Source of the DNA: an uncultured Pelagibacteraceae bacterium
GTDB lineage: Bacteria > Pseudomonadota > Alphaproteobacteria > Pelagibacterales > Pelagibacteraceae
Direction of reading: 5' to 3'
Length of the DNA stretch: 64,000 nucleotides
Assembly (NCBI GenBank): GCA_902622795.1
Contig: CACNRD010000001.1
Location: forward strand, 265,200 to 329,199
Shown here: positions 17,183 to 27,435 of the stretch, piece after piece
Numbering within the stretch: position 1 is the stretch's first letter
How the letters are laid out: every line of letters begins with the position of its first letter
Notes under the pieces: model-generated
What the model was told of the DNA's origin: nothing
The model's input: only the letters and a program-made list of their open reading frames with translations
The model's database searches: none
Translations under genes and position numbers: made by a program

Positions 17183-17584
17183 TTAAGGTTTCAAAGCGTT
17201 ATTAAGATATTTTTTATCAAGTTTACAATCTTTATATCCTCTTTTTACAACATTTAGATATCTTTCAGTTGGAAACTTAAATGGTGATTTTTTAACCATC
17301 GTGTAAGTCATTACTTTTTTTCCATAATAATAAAAATAATATTTCTTATAAAGTATTGGATAATCCTCATATACATCCAATTTTTTTTCATCACTTTTAG
17401 AAATTTCAAATAAACCTCCAGGAACAATTGAGTTTTTCTTAATTTCAATATCTGCAGCTCTATATTTACTTCTAAAAGTTAATTTAAAGTCTTTTAAATT
17501 AATTTTTTTTATAAAAATGCTATCTTTGCATCTTCGTTTCATCTGGAAGTGATGCAGATTACTACCGTATGCAAAATAAAGCAT
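17183..17584 (-). CDS. Gamma-glutamylcyclotransferase-like protein
   Basis: A 133-residue protein of the GGCT/AIG2 fold. The N-terminal FAYGSNL supplies the YGSN substrate loop, and LDVYEDYP carries the expected catalytic-type glutamate. The family releases 5-oxoproline from gamma-glutamyl compounds, though many bacterial members have unknown substrates. The ATG overlaps the stop of the CinA-like gene by 1 base (TAATG), so the two are translationally coupled. Confidence 0.78.
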   Translation of the reverse strand: MLYFAYGSNLHHFQMKRRCKDSIFIKKINLKDFKLTFRSKYRAADIEIKKNSIVPGGLFEISKSDEKKLDVYEDYPILYKKYYFYYYGKKVMTYTMVKKSPFKFPTERYLNVVKRGYKDCKLDKKYLNNALKP

Positions 17585-18333
17585 TACCTCTTTACTACTT
17601 CAATTTTTTTTGCATTAACAAATTTTAAAATTTGAGAATTACATAAATCTATTTTTGATTGATCCTCAGATCTAATTACAATTGAAACACCTAATTTTCC
17701 TGCATGGAAAAAAGGATAGCTCCCTATCTCAACATCTTGGTTATCATTTTGTACTTTAGTTAATGAGTTTGCTATTTCACTCTCGACAGTTCTTAAACTT
17801 ATTGTATGGCTTTTAATCGGTTCACCGCCAACTATAGTATTTGTTAAACCACCTAACATCGATTTTAAAATAGATGGTACACCTGGCAAACAAAAAACAT
17901 TTTCAACATTAAATCCAGGTGCCCCACTTGTTGGATTTAAAATTAAATTTGCATTTTCAGGCATCCAGCACATTTTCTGTCGCCCCTCATTGAATTCACC
18001 TGGTTTGTAGTATGCCTCTAAAATTTTAAAAGCTTCTTTATGAATTTCGTATCTTATCCCAAAGGTTTTTGAAACAGACTCTGCTGTGATATCATCATGG
18101 GTTGGGCCTATACCTCCGGTTGTAAAAACATAATCATAAGTTGATTTTAATAAATTTAATGTGTCTATAATTGTTTTTTCAACATCAGGAATTACTCTAA
18201 CCTCTTCTACTTTAACACCAATTGAATTTAACCACACGGCTATTGTAGAAGTGTTGGTGTCTTGAGTTCTACCTGACAATATTTCATTGCCTATAATTAA
18301 AATAGCTGCATTAACTTTTGTTTTTTTTGTCAT
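17584..18333 (-). CDS. CinA N-terminal-type / MoaB-like molybdopterin-binding domain protein
   Basis: A 249-residue protein matching the first domain of CinA (COMPETENCE/damage-inducible protein A): AAILIIGNEILSGRTQDTN, TTGGIGPTHDDIT and FCLPGVPSILKSML. In CinA this domain hydrolyses ADP-ribose-type nucleotides, while the separate C-terminal domain deamidates NMN. The deamidase domain is absent here. It starts 20 bases from the divergent sfsA start, so promoters must be extremely short or leaderless. Confidence 0.85.
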   Translation of the reverse strand: MTKKTKVNAAILIIGNEILSGRTQDTNTSTIAVWLNSIGVKVEEVRVIPDVEKTIIDTLNLLKSTYDYVFTTGGIGPTHDDITAESVSKTFGIRYEIHKEAFKILEAYYKPGEFNEGRQKMCWMPENANLILNPTSGAPGFNVENVFCLPGVPSILKSMLGGLTNTIVGGEPIKSHTISLRTVESEIANSLTKVQNDNQDVEIGSYPFFHAGKLGVSIVIRSEDQSKIDLCNSQILKFVNAKKIEVVKR

Positions 18334-18353
18334 TTTATATATATAATTTAGTG

Positions 18354-19052
18354 ATGGAATTTACCAAGTCTTTAATAAAAGGCAAATTAATCAAACGATA
18401 TAAAAGATTTTTTACTGATGTAAAGTTACAACGCGAGACTGTAACTGCTCATTGCCCTAATACTGGGTCAATGATAGGTCTGTTAGATGAAGGCAATGAA
18501 GTTTACTTACTTCCAAATAACGATCCTAAAAGAAAACTTAAATTTGGGCTAGAGATTATAAATTCAAGAAAAAATTTAGTTGGAATTAATACCCACATGG
18601 CTAATAGAATTGTACAGCATGGTTTAGAAAATAACCTGATCAGTGAACTTAAAAATAATGATTTTATCAAACCAGAAGTGTTTTTTAATAAAGAAACCAG
18701 ATTTGATTTCTTATTAGAAAAAAGCAGCCAAAAAAGCTTTTTAGAGGTTAAAAATGTCACTCTATTTAGAGATAAAAATACTGCTGAATTTCCAGATGCT
18801 GTAACATCAAGGGGGTCAAAACATTTATTAACACTTATTGATGCCATAAAAAAAGGCTATAAAACATATCTATTATTTTTAGTTCAAATTCAAAATATGA
18901 AATATTTTAAAATAGCTAAAGATATAGATGAGCAATATTATAAAAATTATTTACTAGCTAAAAAAGCTGGAGTAATTTTTTTAGCTTACAGATGTAATAT
19001 AAGTTCAAAAAAAATATTTATAGATAAAAAAATTAAAATAGTTGATGAGTGA
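18354..19052 (+). CDS. sfsA: SfsA family protein (sugar fermentation stimulation protein homologue)
   Basis: A 232-residue protein with the family patterns KGKLIKRYKRFFTDV, AHCPNTGSM, RFDFLLE, FLEVKNVTL and FPDAVTSRGSKH, including the PD-(D/E)xK-like nuclease-fold core. The biochemical role is not settled. I chose ATG at 18354 because it gives the usual family length and start. A longer upstream frame to 18318 would run into the divergent gene. It overlaps map by 8 bases. Confidence 0.9.
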   Translation: MEFTKSLIKGKLIKRYKRFFTDVKLQRETVTAHCPNTGSMIGLLDEGNEVYLLPNNDPKRKLKFGLEIINSRKNLVGINTHMANRIVQHGLENNLISELKNNDFIKPEVFFNKETRFDFLLEKSSQKSFLEVKNVTLFRDKNTAEFPDAVTSRGSKHLLTLIDAIKKGYKTYLLFLVQIQNMKYFKIAKDIDEQYYKNYLLAKKAGVIFLAYRCNISSKKIFIDKKIKIVDE

Positions 19053-19815
19053 TTATAAGGAAAAATTCGAAAAGATGAAAGTTGCAGGTAATCTGGCGGC
19101 AAGAACTTTGGATATGTTAACTGAAAATATAAAGGAAGGTGTAAGTACAGACTACATTGATAAATTAGGATATGAATTTATAAGAGATAATGGAGGGTAC
19201 TCTGCTCCACTTTATTACAGGGGCTTTACAAAATCACTATGCACATCTTTAAATCATGTTGTCTGTCATGGAATTCCGTCAGATAGAATTTTGAATGAGG
19301 GAGATGCAGTTAATGTAGATGTTACTGCAATTGTTGATGAACATTATGGTGACACTAGTAGAATGTTTTGTATTGGCAAAACTCCAGTTAAATTAAAAAA
19401 TTTAATTGATACAACTTACGAGTCAATGATGAGAGCAATTAAAATTTTAAAACCTGGTATAAAATTAGGTGATATTGGATATACAATCCAATCATTTGTT
19501 GAAGATAAAGGTTTCTCTGTTGTTCGTGATTTTTGTGGTCACGGAATTAGTACAACTTTTCATGAATCTCCAAATATTTTACATTATGGAACCAAAAATA
19601 CAGGAATGGAACTTCGGCCTGGGATGACATTTACTATTGAGCCTATGATCAACTCGGGAAAATATGATGTAAAGATGTTAAATGATGGCTGGACAGCAGT
19701 TACAAAAGATAAATCTTTATCAGCACAATTTGAACATACTTTAGGAATTACTGAAAATGGTTATGAAATCTTTACAGAATCTGCTAAAGGTTATTTAAAG
19801 CCTCCATACTTATAA
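19045..19815 (+). CDS. map: Methionine aminopeptidase, type I
   Basis: A 256-residue metalloprotease that removes N-terminal Met from new proteins. The dinuclear metal ligands are visible in NVDVTAIVDEHYGDTSRMF (two Asp), DFCGHGIS (His), TIEPMI (Glu) and QFEHTLGIT (Glu). There is no N-terminal zinc-finger extension, as normal for the bacterial form. ATG 19045 is preferred over the adjacent in-frame TTG. It overlaps the sfsA stop. Confidence 0.95.
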   Translation: MSDYKEKFEKMKVAGNLAARTLDMLTENIKEGVSTDYIDKLGYEFIRDNGGYSAPLYYRGFTKSLCTSLNHVVCHGIPSDRILNEGDAVNVDVTAIVDEHYGDTSRMFCIGKTPVKLKNLIDTTYESMMRAIKILKPGIKLGDIGYTIQSFVEDKGFSVVRDFCGHGISTTFHESPNILHYGTKNTGMELRPGMTFTIEPMINSGKYDVKMLNDGWTAVTKDKSLSAQFEHTLGITENGYEIFTESAKGYLKPPYL

Positions 19816-19818
19816 TTA

Positions 19819-21111
19819 ATGATTAAAAGATACTCGCGTAAACAATTAACTGATATTTGGTCAGAGGAAAATAAGTATAAAATCTGGTTAGATGTTGAAA
19901 TTGCTGCTGCAGAAGCCATGGAAAAACTGGGACAAATTCCAAAAGGAGTTTCATCTATTGTCAAAAAGAAAGCTAAAATTAATGTCTCAAGAATTCATAA
20001 AATTGAGTCTGAAGTTAAACACGATGTGATAGCCTTTTTAACTTCAGTTACTGAAAAAGCTGGAATAAAAGCTAGATATCTTCACCAAGGCATGACTTCC
20101 TCTGATGTTTTAGATACTAGTTTCAACATTCAATTAGTCCAATCAGGAAAAATCATATTAGACGATATCGATCAAATTTTAAAAGTTTTAAAAAGACAGG
20201 CTAAAAAATATAAACTAACTCCGTGCATGGGACGAAGTCATGGGATTCATGCAGAACCAATTACTTTTGGTTTGAAATTAGCTTCATTTTATGAGGAATT
20301 TAAAAGAAATAGAAATAGATTAGCATACGCAATTGATGAAGTATCAACTTGTGCAATTTCAGGAGCTGTTGGGACATTTGCTAATATTAATCCTAATGTT
20401 GAAAAACATGTTGCAAAAAAATTAAGTTTAAAAATTGAGCCAATTTCAACACAAGTCATACCAAGAGACAGGCATGCATTCTATTTTTCAGTTTTAGGAA
20501 TTATTGCAGGTTCAATTGAAAGAGTTGCAATTGAAATTAGACACCTTCAGAGAACAGAAGTTTATGAATTACAAGAATTTTTTTCAAAAAAACAAAAAGG
20601 CTCTTCAGCAATGCCTCATAAAAAAAATCCTATTTTAAGTGAAAATTTGACAGGACTTGCGAGAATGGTAAGAAGCGCAGTTATACCTGCATTAGAAAAT
20701 ATTGCTCTATGGCATGAAAGAGATATTTCTCACTCAAGCGTTGAGAGAAATATTGGCCCCGATGCTAATATAACAACAGACTTTGCTTTAGTAAGACTTA
20801 CAAATATTTTAGATAATATGATTGTTTATCCAAAAAAAATGCTCGAAAATTTAAATATAACCAAAGGTTTAATTTTTTCTCAAGAGATAATGTTAGAATT
20901 AACAAAATCTGGGTTAAGTAGAGAAAAATCTTACAAAATGGTTCAAAGCTATGCAAAAAAATGTTTTGCAGAAAATCTTAATTTATATGATGTTCTTTTA
21001 GAAGATAAGTTGATCATATCTAAAATTTCTCAAAAAAAATTAAAATCTATCTTTAGTTACTCAAAACATTTTAAAAATGTAAATTTAATATTTAGAAGAG
21101 TTTTTAAATAA
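19819..21111 (+). CDS. purB: Adenylosuccinate lyase
   Basis: A 430-residue fumarase/aspartase-superfamily lyase acting twice in purine synthesis (SAICAR to AICAR, adenylosuccinate to AMP). The signature [12 protein letters not shown] lies at about 262-273, and [10 protein letters not shown] and [10 protein letters not shown] carry the other active-site segments. The length is normal. It starts 3 bases after map and overlaps purC by one base, heading a purB-C-S-Q-L run. Confidence 0.95.
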   Translation: MIKRYSRKQLTDIWSEENKYKIWLDVEIAAAEAMEKLGQIPKGVSSIVKKKAKINVSRIHKIESEVKHDVIAFLTSVTEKAGIKARYLHQGMTSSDVLDTSFNIQLVQSGKIILDDIDQILKVLKRQAKKYKLTPCMGRSHGIHAEPITFGLKLASFYEEFKRNRNRLAYAIDEVSTCAISGAVGTFANINPNVEKHVAKKLSLKIEPISTQVIPRDRHAFYFSVLGIIAGSIERVAIEIRHLQRTEVYELQEFFSKKQKGSSAMPHKKNPILSENLTGLARMVRSAVIPALENIALWHERDISHSSVERNIGPDANITTDFALVRLTNILDNMIVYPKKMLENLNITKGLIFSQEIMLELTKSGLSREKSYKMVQSYAKKCFAENLNLYDVLLEDKLIISKISQKKLKSIFSYSKHFKNVNLIFRRVFK

Positions 21112-21896
21112 TGAAAAAAGGAAAAAAATTATACGAAGGAAAAGCTAAAATTATTTATGCTACAAATGATAAAGATTTAGTAATTCAATATTTTAAGGAT
21201 GATGCAACAGCTTTTAATAATCAAAAAAAAACAACTATTGAAGGTAAAGGAGTTTTAAATAATAGAATTTCTGAACATATACTTTCAAGCCTTTCTCAAA
21301 TAGGTATAAAAAATCACTTAGTTAAAAGACTAAATATGCGAGAACAAGTTGTAAAACTTGTTGAGATTATACCCATTGAATTTATTGTAAGAAATGTTGC
21401 AACTGGATCTTTAACAAAACGTCTTGGAATAGAAGATGGTACTATTTTGAAAGAACCTTTAATTGAATATTGCTTAAAAGATGACAAACTCGGTGATCCA
21501 CTTATTGCTGAAGAACATATTCTTACATTTGATTGGGCATCTAAAAAAGAAATAGAAAAAGTAAAAAAAATGATTTTAAGAATTAATGACTTTATGATTG
21601 GAATGTTTAGAGGTGTTGGGATAAAACTAATAGACTTCAAGTTAGAGTTTGGGAGAGTGGATACTAATGGAAAAAAAGATGTTATCCTAGCTGATGAAAT
21701 AAGCCCTGATACCTGTAGATTATGGGACAGTTTAACTGACAAAAAATTAGACAAAGACAGGTTCAGAAAAGATCTTGGAGATTTAATCCCAGCATACACC
21801 GAGGTTGCAAAAAGACTTGGTATTCTTCATGAACAATCCAATCTAACTGCGGTAAATGTGACGAAACTGTCCTCAATTAAAAGAAAGCGTAAATGA
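21111..21896 (+). CDS. purC: Phosphoribosylaminoimidazole-succinocarboxamide synthase
   Basis: A 261-residue SAICAR synthetase with [12 protein letters not shown] at the N-terminus, [22 protein letters not shown] and [14 protein letters not shown], covering the ATP and aspartate sites. The length is typical. It is coupled to purB by TAATG and overlaps purS at ATGA. Confidence 0.95.
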   Translation: MKKGKKLYEGKAKIIYATNDKDLVIQYFKDDATAFNNQKKTTIEGKGVLNNRISEHILSSLSQIGIKNHLVKRLNMREQVVKLVEIIPIEFIVRNVATGSLTKRLGIEDGTILKEPLIEYCLKDDKLGDPLIAEEHILTFDWASKKEIEKVKKMILRINDFMIGMFRGVGIKLIDFKLEFGRVDTNGKKDVILADEISPDTCRLWDSLTDKKLDKDRFRKDLGDLIPAYTEVAKRLGILHEQSNLTAVNVTKLSSIKRKRK

Positions 21897-22135
21897 AAAT
21901 ATCAGTAATTATTACCCTAAAAAAAGATGTCTTAGATCCTCAAGGTAAAGTTATTCATCAAGCCCTGGATGGAATGGGATTTAGTGATGTCAATGAAGTA
22001 AGACAAGGTAAATATTTTGAGATTGATACTAAAGAAAACGACTCTAAGAAAGCAAAAGATAAAGTTGAAGAAATGTGCAAAAAACTTTTAGCTAATCTTG
22101 TAATAGAAAATTACAAAATTATAGATGCACAATAA
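21893..22135 (+). CDS. purS: Phosphoribosylformylglycinamidine synthase subunit PurS
   Basis: An 80-residue small subunit with the typical [21 protein letters not shown] and [10 protein letters not shown] segments (in part). It bridges PurQ and PurL in the three-part FGAM synthetase found in most bacteria outside the gamma group. It overlaps purC by 4 bases and purQ follows after 3. Confidence 0.93.
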   Translation: MKISVIITLKKDVLDPQGKVIHQALDGMGFSDVNEVRQGKYFEIDTKENDSKKAKDKVEEMCKKLLANLVIENYKIIDAQ

Positions 22136-22138
22136 TTA

Positions 22139-22822
22139 ATGAAATCAGCAGTCATTACATTTCCAGGTTCTAATTGTGATAGAGATATGGATGTTGCTTT
22201 AAAAAAATTTGGTTTTAAAAATAAAATGGTTTGGCATCAAGATGTTGAGTTACCTAAAAGTGACTTAGTAGTTTTGCCTGGTGGTTTTTCTTATGGAGAT
22301 TATCTAAGATGTGGCAGCATGGCTTCTAAATCTACGATTATGCAATCTGTAATTAATTTTGCAAATTCAGGTGGAATGGTGATGGGTATTTGTAATGGTT
22401 TCCAAATTTTAGTCGAAACAGGATTGGTGCCTGGAGTTTTATTAAGAAACAAATATTTAGAATTTATTTGTAAAAACGTTTTTGTAAAAATTAACAATAA
22501 AAATAATGGTTATTTCAAAAACATAAGTAACGATGTATTAGAGCTACATATCGCTCATAATGAAGGAAACTACTTTTGTACAAATGATCAATTAAAAGAA
22601 ATTGAGGACAACGCCCAGGTTGCGATCAATTATTGTGATCCTAATGGTAAAATTGAAGAACCATTTAATCCAAATGGGTCTATAAAAAATATTGCTGGAA
22701 TTTTTAATAAAAAAAAAAATGTTTTAGGAATGATGCCTCATCCTGAAAGAATGATTGATTCTTCTTTATCAGGTGAAGATGGCTCTTATTTTTTTAAAAA
22801 CTTAATTAATAACTTAAAATGA
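22139..22822 (+). CDS. purQ: Phosphoribosylformylglycinamidine synthase subunit PurQ (glutaminase)
   Basis: A 227-residue class I glutamine amidotransferase supplying ammonia to PurL. The nucleophile elbow is GICNGFQIL (Cys at about 86), and the His-Glu pair lies in [10 protein letters not shown] near the C-terminus. FPGSNCDRD at the N-terminus is family-specific. It overlaps purL by 4 bases (ATGA). Confidence 0.95.
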   Translation: MKSAVITFPGSNCDRDMDVALKKFGFKNKMVWHQDVELPKSDLVVLPGGFSYGDYLRCGSMASKSTIMQSVINFANSGGMVMGICNGFQILVETGLVPGVLLRNKYLEFICKNVFVKINNKNNGYFKNISNDVLELHIAHNEGNYFCTNDQLKEIEDNAQVAINYCDPNGKIEEPFNPNGSIKNIAGIFNKKKNVLGMMPHPERMIDSSLSGEDGSYFFKNLINNLK

Positions 22823-25011
22823 TTGTAAACGAAATAATAGCTATAGATCATGGATTAAAAAAAGATGAATACAAAAAAATCTGTGAACTTTTAAAAAGAA
22901 CACCTAACATTACAGAATTAGGAATATTTTCTGCGATGTGGAATGAACACTGCTCTTATAAATCTTCAAGGCTACACTTAAAGAAATTACCAACCAAAGG
23001 TAAACAAGTTATTCAAGGACCTGGTGAAAATGCTGGTGTAGTTGATATTGGAGATAATGATGCAATAGTCTTTAAAATTGAAAGTCATAACCACCCTTCT
23101 TTCATTGAGCCTTATCAAGGTGCTGCCACAGGAGTTGGTGGAATAATGAGAGATGTGTTTACAATGGGTGCAAGACCAATAGCTAATTTAAATTCAATAC
23201 ACTTCGGTTCTACACAACATAAAAAAACTAAAAATCTATTAAGAGGTGTTGTCCATGGAATTGGAGGTTACGGGAACTGCATGGGAGTACCAACTATTGC
23301 AGGACAAACAAGTTTTGACAGCTCTTATAATGGAAATATCTTGGTTAACGCAATGACTTTAGGATTAGTCAAAAAAGACAAGATTTTTTACTCAAAAGCA
23401 GCTGGTTTAAATAAACCTGTAATATATGTCGGATCTAAAACGGGTCGTGATGGTATTCACGGTGCGAGTATGGCATCTGCTAGTTTTGATGACAAAATTG
23501 AGGAGAAAAAACCAACAGTTCAAGTCGGTGATCCCTTTACAGAAAAACTTTTGCTTGAGGCGTGTTTGGAATTAATGGCAGGAGACTCGATCATTGCTAT
23601 TCAAGATATGGGTGCAGCAGGTTTAACTTCTTCAAGTATTGAGATGGCTTCTAAAGGAAATCTTGGAATAGAAATTAATTTAAATAAAGTCCCGTGTAGG
23701 GAGACAAAAATGACACCTTATGAAATCATGCTTTCTGAAAGTCAGGAAAGAATGTTGATTGTTTTAGAAAATGGAAAAGAAGAGCAAGCCAAAACAATAT
23801 TTGATAAGTGGAATTTAGATTTTGCTATAATTGGAAAAACAACCAAATCAAAGAAAATTGAACTTTATTTTGATAGTAAAAAAGTTGCAGATATTCCGGT
23901 TAATACTCTTGTTGAAAATTCACCGATGTATGATCGTAAATGGAAAAAAGCAAAACTTCCAAAGAAAAACAAAATTAATAAAAATGATATAAATAATTTA
24001 AGAATAATTGAAGTCCTAAAAAAAATTTTAGCTAATCCAAATATCTGCAGTAAAGAATGGATTTGGCAGCAGTATGATCATACAGTGATGGGAGACACCA
24101 TTCAAAAACCTGGAGGAGATTCTGGTGTGGTAAGAGTTCATGGCACCAATAAAGCAGTTGCAGCATCAGTAGACTCTTCAGCAGTTTATTGTTGGGCTCA
24201 CCCTCTTACAGGTGGAAAACAAGTGGTATGTGAAAGTTTTAGAAATTTAATATCTGTTGGAGCAAAACCAATTGCCATTACAAATTGTCTAAATTTTGGT
24301 AGCCCTGAAAATGAAGAGAATATGGGAGAGTTTGTTGAATGTGTTCAGGGTATTGGAGAAGCAAGCTCTTATTTAAAATTTCCTGTCGTTTCTGGAAATG
24401 TTTCTTTCTATAATCAAACAAAAGATCAGGGAATAAAGCCCACACCATCTATAGGCGGTGTTGGACTAATAAATGATTACACTAAAATGATTACTATGGA
24501 TTTTAAAGAAGTTGATAATGTTGTTTTAGTTATTGGTAAAACAGAAGGTCATATTGATCAAAGTTTATTTGCAAGAGTTATATTAAATGAAAAAAATGGC
24601 CCTCCACCAGAAATAAATTTATTTAACGAGAAAAATAATGGAGAAACACTCTTAAAGTTAATTGATGATAATTTAATTAAAAGTGCTCATGATATTTCTT
24701 TAGGCGGAATAATTACTGCATTATCAAAAATGTGTATTAAGGGTAATAAAGGTATTAAACTAAAAAAGCCAAAATACTTAATTAGTGAAATAGAATATTT
24801 TTTTGCAGAAGATCAAGGGAGATACATTGTTGAAATCAGTAAAAAAGATCAAAAAAAAGTCCTAGATATATTAAATAAAAATGCAGTTCATTATGATGAG
24901 CTTGGAACAATCAATGAAAATATGCTATTTTTGAATGAAAAGACAAAAGTTACAATTGACGAATTAAAAGGGTTTAATACAACGTGGTTAAAACAGTATA
25001 TGAGTAATTAA
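22819..25011 (+). CDS. purL: Phosphoribosylformylglycinamidine synthase subunit PurL
   Basis: A 730-residue ATP-dependent synthase subunit, the short form that works with PurS and PurQ rather than the 1300-residue single-chain form. [20 protein letters not shown] and [12 protein letters not shown] are the substrate and ATP segments. The two PurM-like halves are visible (second half from about [19 protein letters not shown]). It overlaps the bolA-like gene at TAATG. Confidence 0.96.
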   Translation: MIVNEIIAIDHGLKKDEYKKICELLKRTPNITELGIFSAMWNEHCSYKSSRLHLKKLPTKGKQVIQGPGENAGVVDIGDNDAIVFKIESHNHPSFIEPYQGAATGVGGIMRDVFTMGARPIANLNSIHFGSTQHKKTKNLLRGVVHGIGGYGNCMGVPTIAGQTSFDSSYNGNILVNAMTLGLVKKDKIFYSKAAGLNKPVIYVGSKTGRDGIHGASMASASFDDKIEEKKPTVQVGDPFTEKLLLEACLELMAGDSIIAIQDMGAAGLTSSSIEMASKGNLGIEINLNKVPCRETKMTPYEIMLSESQERMLIVLENGKEEQAKTIFDKWNLDFAIIGKTTKSKKIELYFDSKKVADIPVNTLVENSPMYDRKWKKAKLPKKNKINKNDINNLRIIEVLKKILANPNICSKEWIWQQYDHTVMGDTIQKPGGDSGVVRVHGTNKAVAASVDSSAVYCWAHPLTGGKQVVCESFRNLISVGAKPIAITNCLNFGSPENEENMGEFVECVQGIGEASSYLKFPVVSGNVSFYNQTKDQGIKPTPSIGGVGLINDYTKMITMDFKEVDNVVLVIGKTEGHIDQSLFARVILNEKNGPPPEINLFNEKNNGETLLKLIDDNLIKSAHDISLGGIITALSKMCIKGNKGIKLKKPKYLISEIEYFFAEDQGRYIVEISKKDQKKVLDILNKNAVHYDELGTINENMLFLNEKTKVTIDELKGFNTTWLKQYMSN

Positions 25012-25241
25012 TGGCAATGAATTTGAACGAAATTGAGAGTTTAATTAAAGAGGCAATACCTGATGCAATTGTTGAAATACAAGACTTAGCTGGTGATGGA
25101 AATCATTATTCTGCAACTATAACCTCATCTCAATTTTCAGGTAAAAGCAAAATTGATCAACATAAAATGGTATATAATTCTTTAAAAGGTAGAATGGGTA
25201 ATGAATTACATGCTTTAGCAATAAAAACAAAGGAAGATTAA
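25011..25241 (+). CDS. BolA/YrbA-type protein
   Basis: A 76-residue protein with the BolA fold pattern IQDLAGDGNHYSATI and the helix-turn segment QHKMVYNSLKGRMGNELHAL, including the conserved C-terminal His. BolA proteins pair with monothiol CGFS glutaredoxins to bind a [2Fe-2S] cluster, and one is encoded 1 base downstream, supporting a partnership in iron-sulfur handling. Confidence 0.9.
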   Translation: MAMNLNEIESLIKEAIPDAIVEIQDLAGDGNHYSATITSSQFSGKSKIDQHKMVYNSLKGRMGNELHALAIKTKED

Positions 25242-25242
25242 A

Positions 25243-25581
25243 ATGGACCAAGAAACAAATGATTTAATTAAAAAAGAAATTGAGAATAATGAAGTTTGCC
25301 TATTTATGAAAGGAACTCCAGATGCTCCTCAATGTGGATTTTCATTGGCTACATCCAATATTTTAAAAGTATTGGAAGTAAACTTTAAAGGAATTAATGT
25401 TTTAGAAAATCAAAATCTTAGAGAAGGTATCAAGGTTTATAGTGACTGGCCTACTATTCCTCAATTATATGTTAAAAACGAATTTATTGGAGGATGTGAT
25501 ATAGTTAAAGAAATGTTTGAAACTGGAGAGTTAGCAAAACTATTTGCAAGTAAAGGTGTAAATTTTAAAAGTAAAAATTAA
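25243..25581 (+). CDS. grxD: Monothiol glutaredoxin (CGFS type)
   Basis: A 112-residue glutaredoxin-4-type protein. The active-site motif is PQCGFS, preceded by FMKGTPDAP, and WPTIPQLYV and GGCDIV form the glutathione site. Such proteins carry and transfer [2Fe-2S] clusters. It is probably cotranscribed with the bolA-like gene. Confidence 0.95.
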   Translation: MDQETNDLIKKEIENNEVCLFMKGTPDAPQCGFSLATSNILKVLEVNFKGINVLENQNLREGIKVYSDWPTIPQLYVKNEFIGGCDIVKEMFETGELAKLFASKGVNFKSKN

Positions 25582-25600
25582 CTTTTTTCTTTCATAAAAA

Positions 25601-25867
25601 ATGAAACAATTCATTTATAAAACTATTATTGTAATAATTGCTATTGTTGCCATTTATGAATTTACTATTTCAAAACAAATCAAACAAATTACTGAGCAAA
25701 GTGAAATTTTACTGAGTAAAGAAGGACGAAAAGAAGGAATAGAAAAACTAAGAGATGAATTAAAAAAAGCCATTAAAAAAGAAAGATATCTATCAAAAGA
25801 AGACGCAAAATTAATTAAAGATTTTATTCAAAAAATTGCCATTGAATTAAAAGATGAAGAAAATTAA
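25601..25867 (+). CDS. Small membrane-anchored helical protein of unknown function
   Basis: An 88-residue protein. Residues about 7-23 form one hydrophobic helix, and the rest is a charged, helix-prone K/E-rich region (about 30-88). I recognise no family. It follows grxD by 19 bases on the same strand and overlaps the convergent GT-C gene by 4 bases. Probably an inner-membrane protein with one periplasmic or cytosolic helical tail. Confidence 0.6.
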   Translation: MKQFIYKTIIVIIAIVAIYEFTISKQIKQITEQSEILLSKEGRKEGIEKLRDELKKAIKKERYLSKEDAKLIKDFIQKIAIELKDEEN

Positions 25868-27435
25868 TCACAATACCACGCAGATCCAACTTTAATTCGC
25901 TGATTGCTAAATAAATAATTGTAATTTTCAGAGACAATTAGTTTGCAGTCCTTTGGATCAGATCTTCTTAAATTTCTATGATTTTGCATAACATAGTAAG
26001 GTCGCTCTTTAGCAGCGTCTAATTCACTATACATTTTGAAGCATTTAAATTTTTGTCTCTCAAGATAAACCTTGGAATATAAGTCTCCATAAACACAATT
26101 ATTTTTATTAAAATTATTTTTTGAAGAATGTTCAACAATTGAAGTATATAAACTCTTATTACTAATTCCCCAATAATCTACTTCGAAATTTTTATTAATT
26201 TTATAAATCTTGGAAAGTGAATTCATCCAGGTATATTGATAAGGATTGATTGATATATTTTCTATAACAAAAAAAATAATCATAAAAATACTTGAAAAGT
26301 AAAAAAATTTTTTATTTAGTATGTATAAATTATTTAGTGAAATTAAAAATATTAATGGAATTAGAAACATAATATGTCTAATTTCATTATAAATTGCTAC
26401 ATCAAATATTATAAAAAGAAATAATATTGAACTACAAGTAATAATTAATGAAAAAGTTAAAATTTTATTTAAATCATTTTTTGAAAATTTTTTCTCTACA
26501 AAAGGAAATAAAATAATTCCTAAAATTATTAAAATAGGTAACTTAAAAAAAAACCAAATAAAGTAATAACTTGATGGTAAATTAAGAGACTTCATGTATT
26601 CACCAAGGGTCAAAGTACTCACATTTTGTTGATAATTACTCATCCATCTTACAGAATTAATTATTTCTTTTGGGTCATGCCAAAAAATTGGATTTAGCAA
26701 ATATGTAAAAAATGAAATAAAAAAAATAAATAAAAATAAATATTTGTAATTATCTTTAAGAATATTGAAAAAATTTTTCTTTTTAACTTCACAATAAGTA
26801 AAAATAAAAATTAAGTATTGTAATAAAATTAATATACCTAAAATTCTAATAGAAATAAGAAATGATGTGGATACAGATAAATATATTATAAAGCTAAGAG
26901 GAATTTTTTTCTTTTTAAAAAGTTTTTTTATAATCTTACACAAAATGTATGTGCTTATTATCCAGAACGCTAAAAAAGGAATATCTTTAGGATTCATTAA
27001 TGAGTGACCAAAAAAATATGGATATAGCAAAAATAAAAAAAGTGAAATTATTGCGATTTTTTCATTATTAAAAAAAATTAAACTTATTTTGAAAAAAAAA
27101 AGTCCTGATATAAAAAATAAAATAAAGATAACGGGATGTTTTGATATAAGTATGGATCCATATTCACTTATATTTAAGTAATTTATTAGTTCATCTTTTA
27201 TTAAATATTGAAATGGCTGGCTTAAAAAATTAAAACCAATTCCGTGATATCTATCTTTATATTCTAATAGATCTTTATATGTTCCAGTTCTAAAAAAATC
27301 TACAATTGCCCCTAAATTTACTTCCCAATTAAGTTGTTCGTGAAATTCATCATGAGATATTCCAATATTTATACTTAAATAGATTCCTATGAATAGATAA
27401 ATTAATAGTAAAGTTATCTCTTTATATTTTTTCAT
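25864..27435 (-). CDS. GT-C-type multispanning glycosyltransferase-like membrane protein
   Basis: A 523-residue protein with about ten transmembrane helices. The first loop has GISHDEFHEQ (D29, E30), matching the acidic motif of GT39-like polyprenyl-sugar transferases. The C-terminal about 120 residues are soluble and cysteine-bearing. ATG 27435 is chosen because the longer frame to 27489 would overlap the upstream methyltransferase by 68 bases; ATG 27435 leaves 14. It is the partner of the methyltransferase gene in what looks like a second surface-glycan insert. Confidence 0.65.
   Translation of the reverse strand: MKKYKEITLLLIYLFIGIYLSINIGISHDEFHEQLNWEVNLGAIVDFFRTGTYKDLLEYKDRYHGIGFNFLSQPFQYLIKDELINYLNISEYGSILISKHPVIFILFFISGLFFFKISLIFFNNEKIAIISLFLFLLYPYFFGHSLMNPKDIPFLAFWIISTYILCKIIKKLFKKKKIPLSFIIYLSVSTSFLISIRILGILILLQYLIFIFTYCEVKKKNFFNILKDNYKYLFLFIFFISFFTYLLNPIFWHDPKEIINSVRWMSNYQQNVSTLTLGEYMKSLNLPSSYYFIWFFFKLPILIILGIILFPFVEKKFSKNDLNKILTFSLIITCSSILFLFIIFDVAIYNEIRHIMFLIPLIFLISLNNLYILNKKFFYFSSIFMIIFFVIENISINPYQYTWMNSLSKIYKINKNFEVDYWGISNKSLYTSIVEHSSKNNFNKNNCVYGDLYSKVYLERQKFKCFKMYSELDAAKERPYYVMQNHRNLRRSDPKDCKLIVSENYNYLFSNQRIKVGSAWYCD

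Noticed and set aside
21314..21799. 161-codon minus-strand ORF opposite purC
   Set aside because: Shadow frame of a clear purC gene; the translation matches no family and arises from low stop density on the complementary strand.
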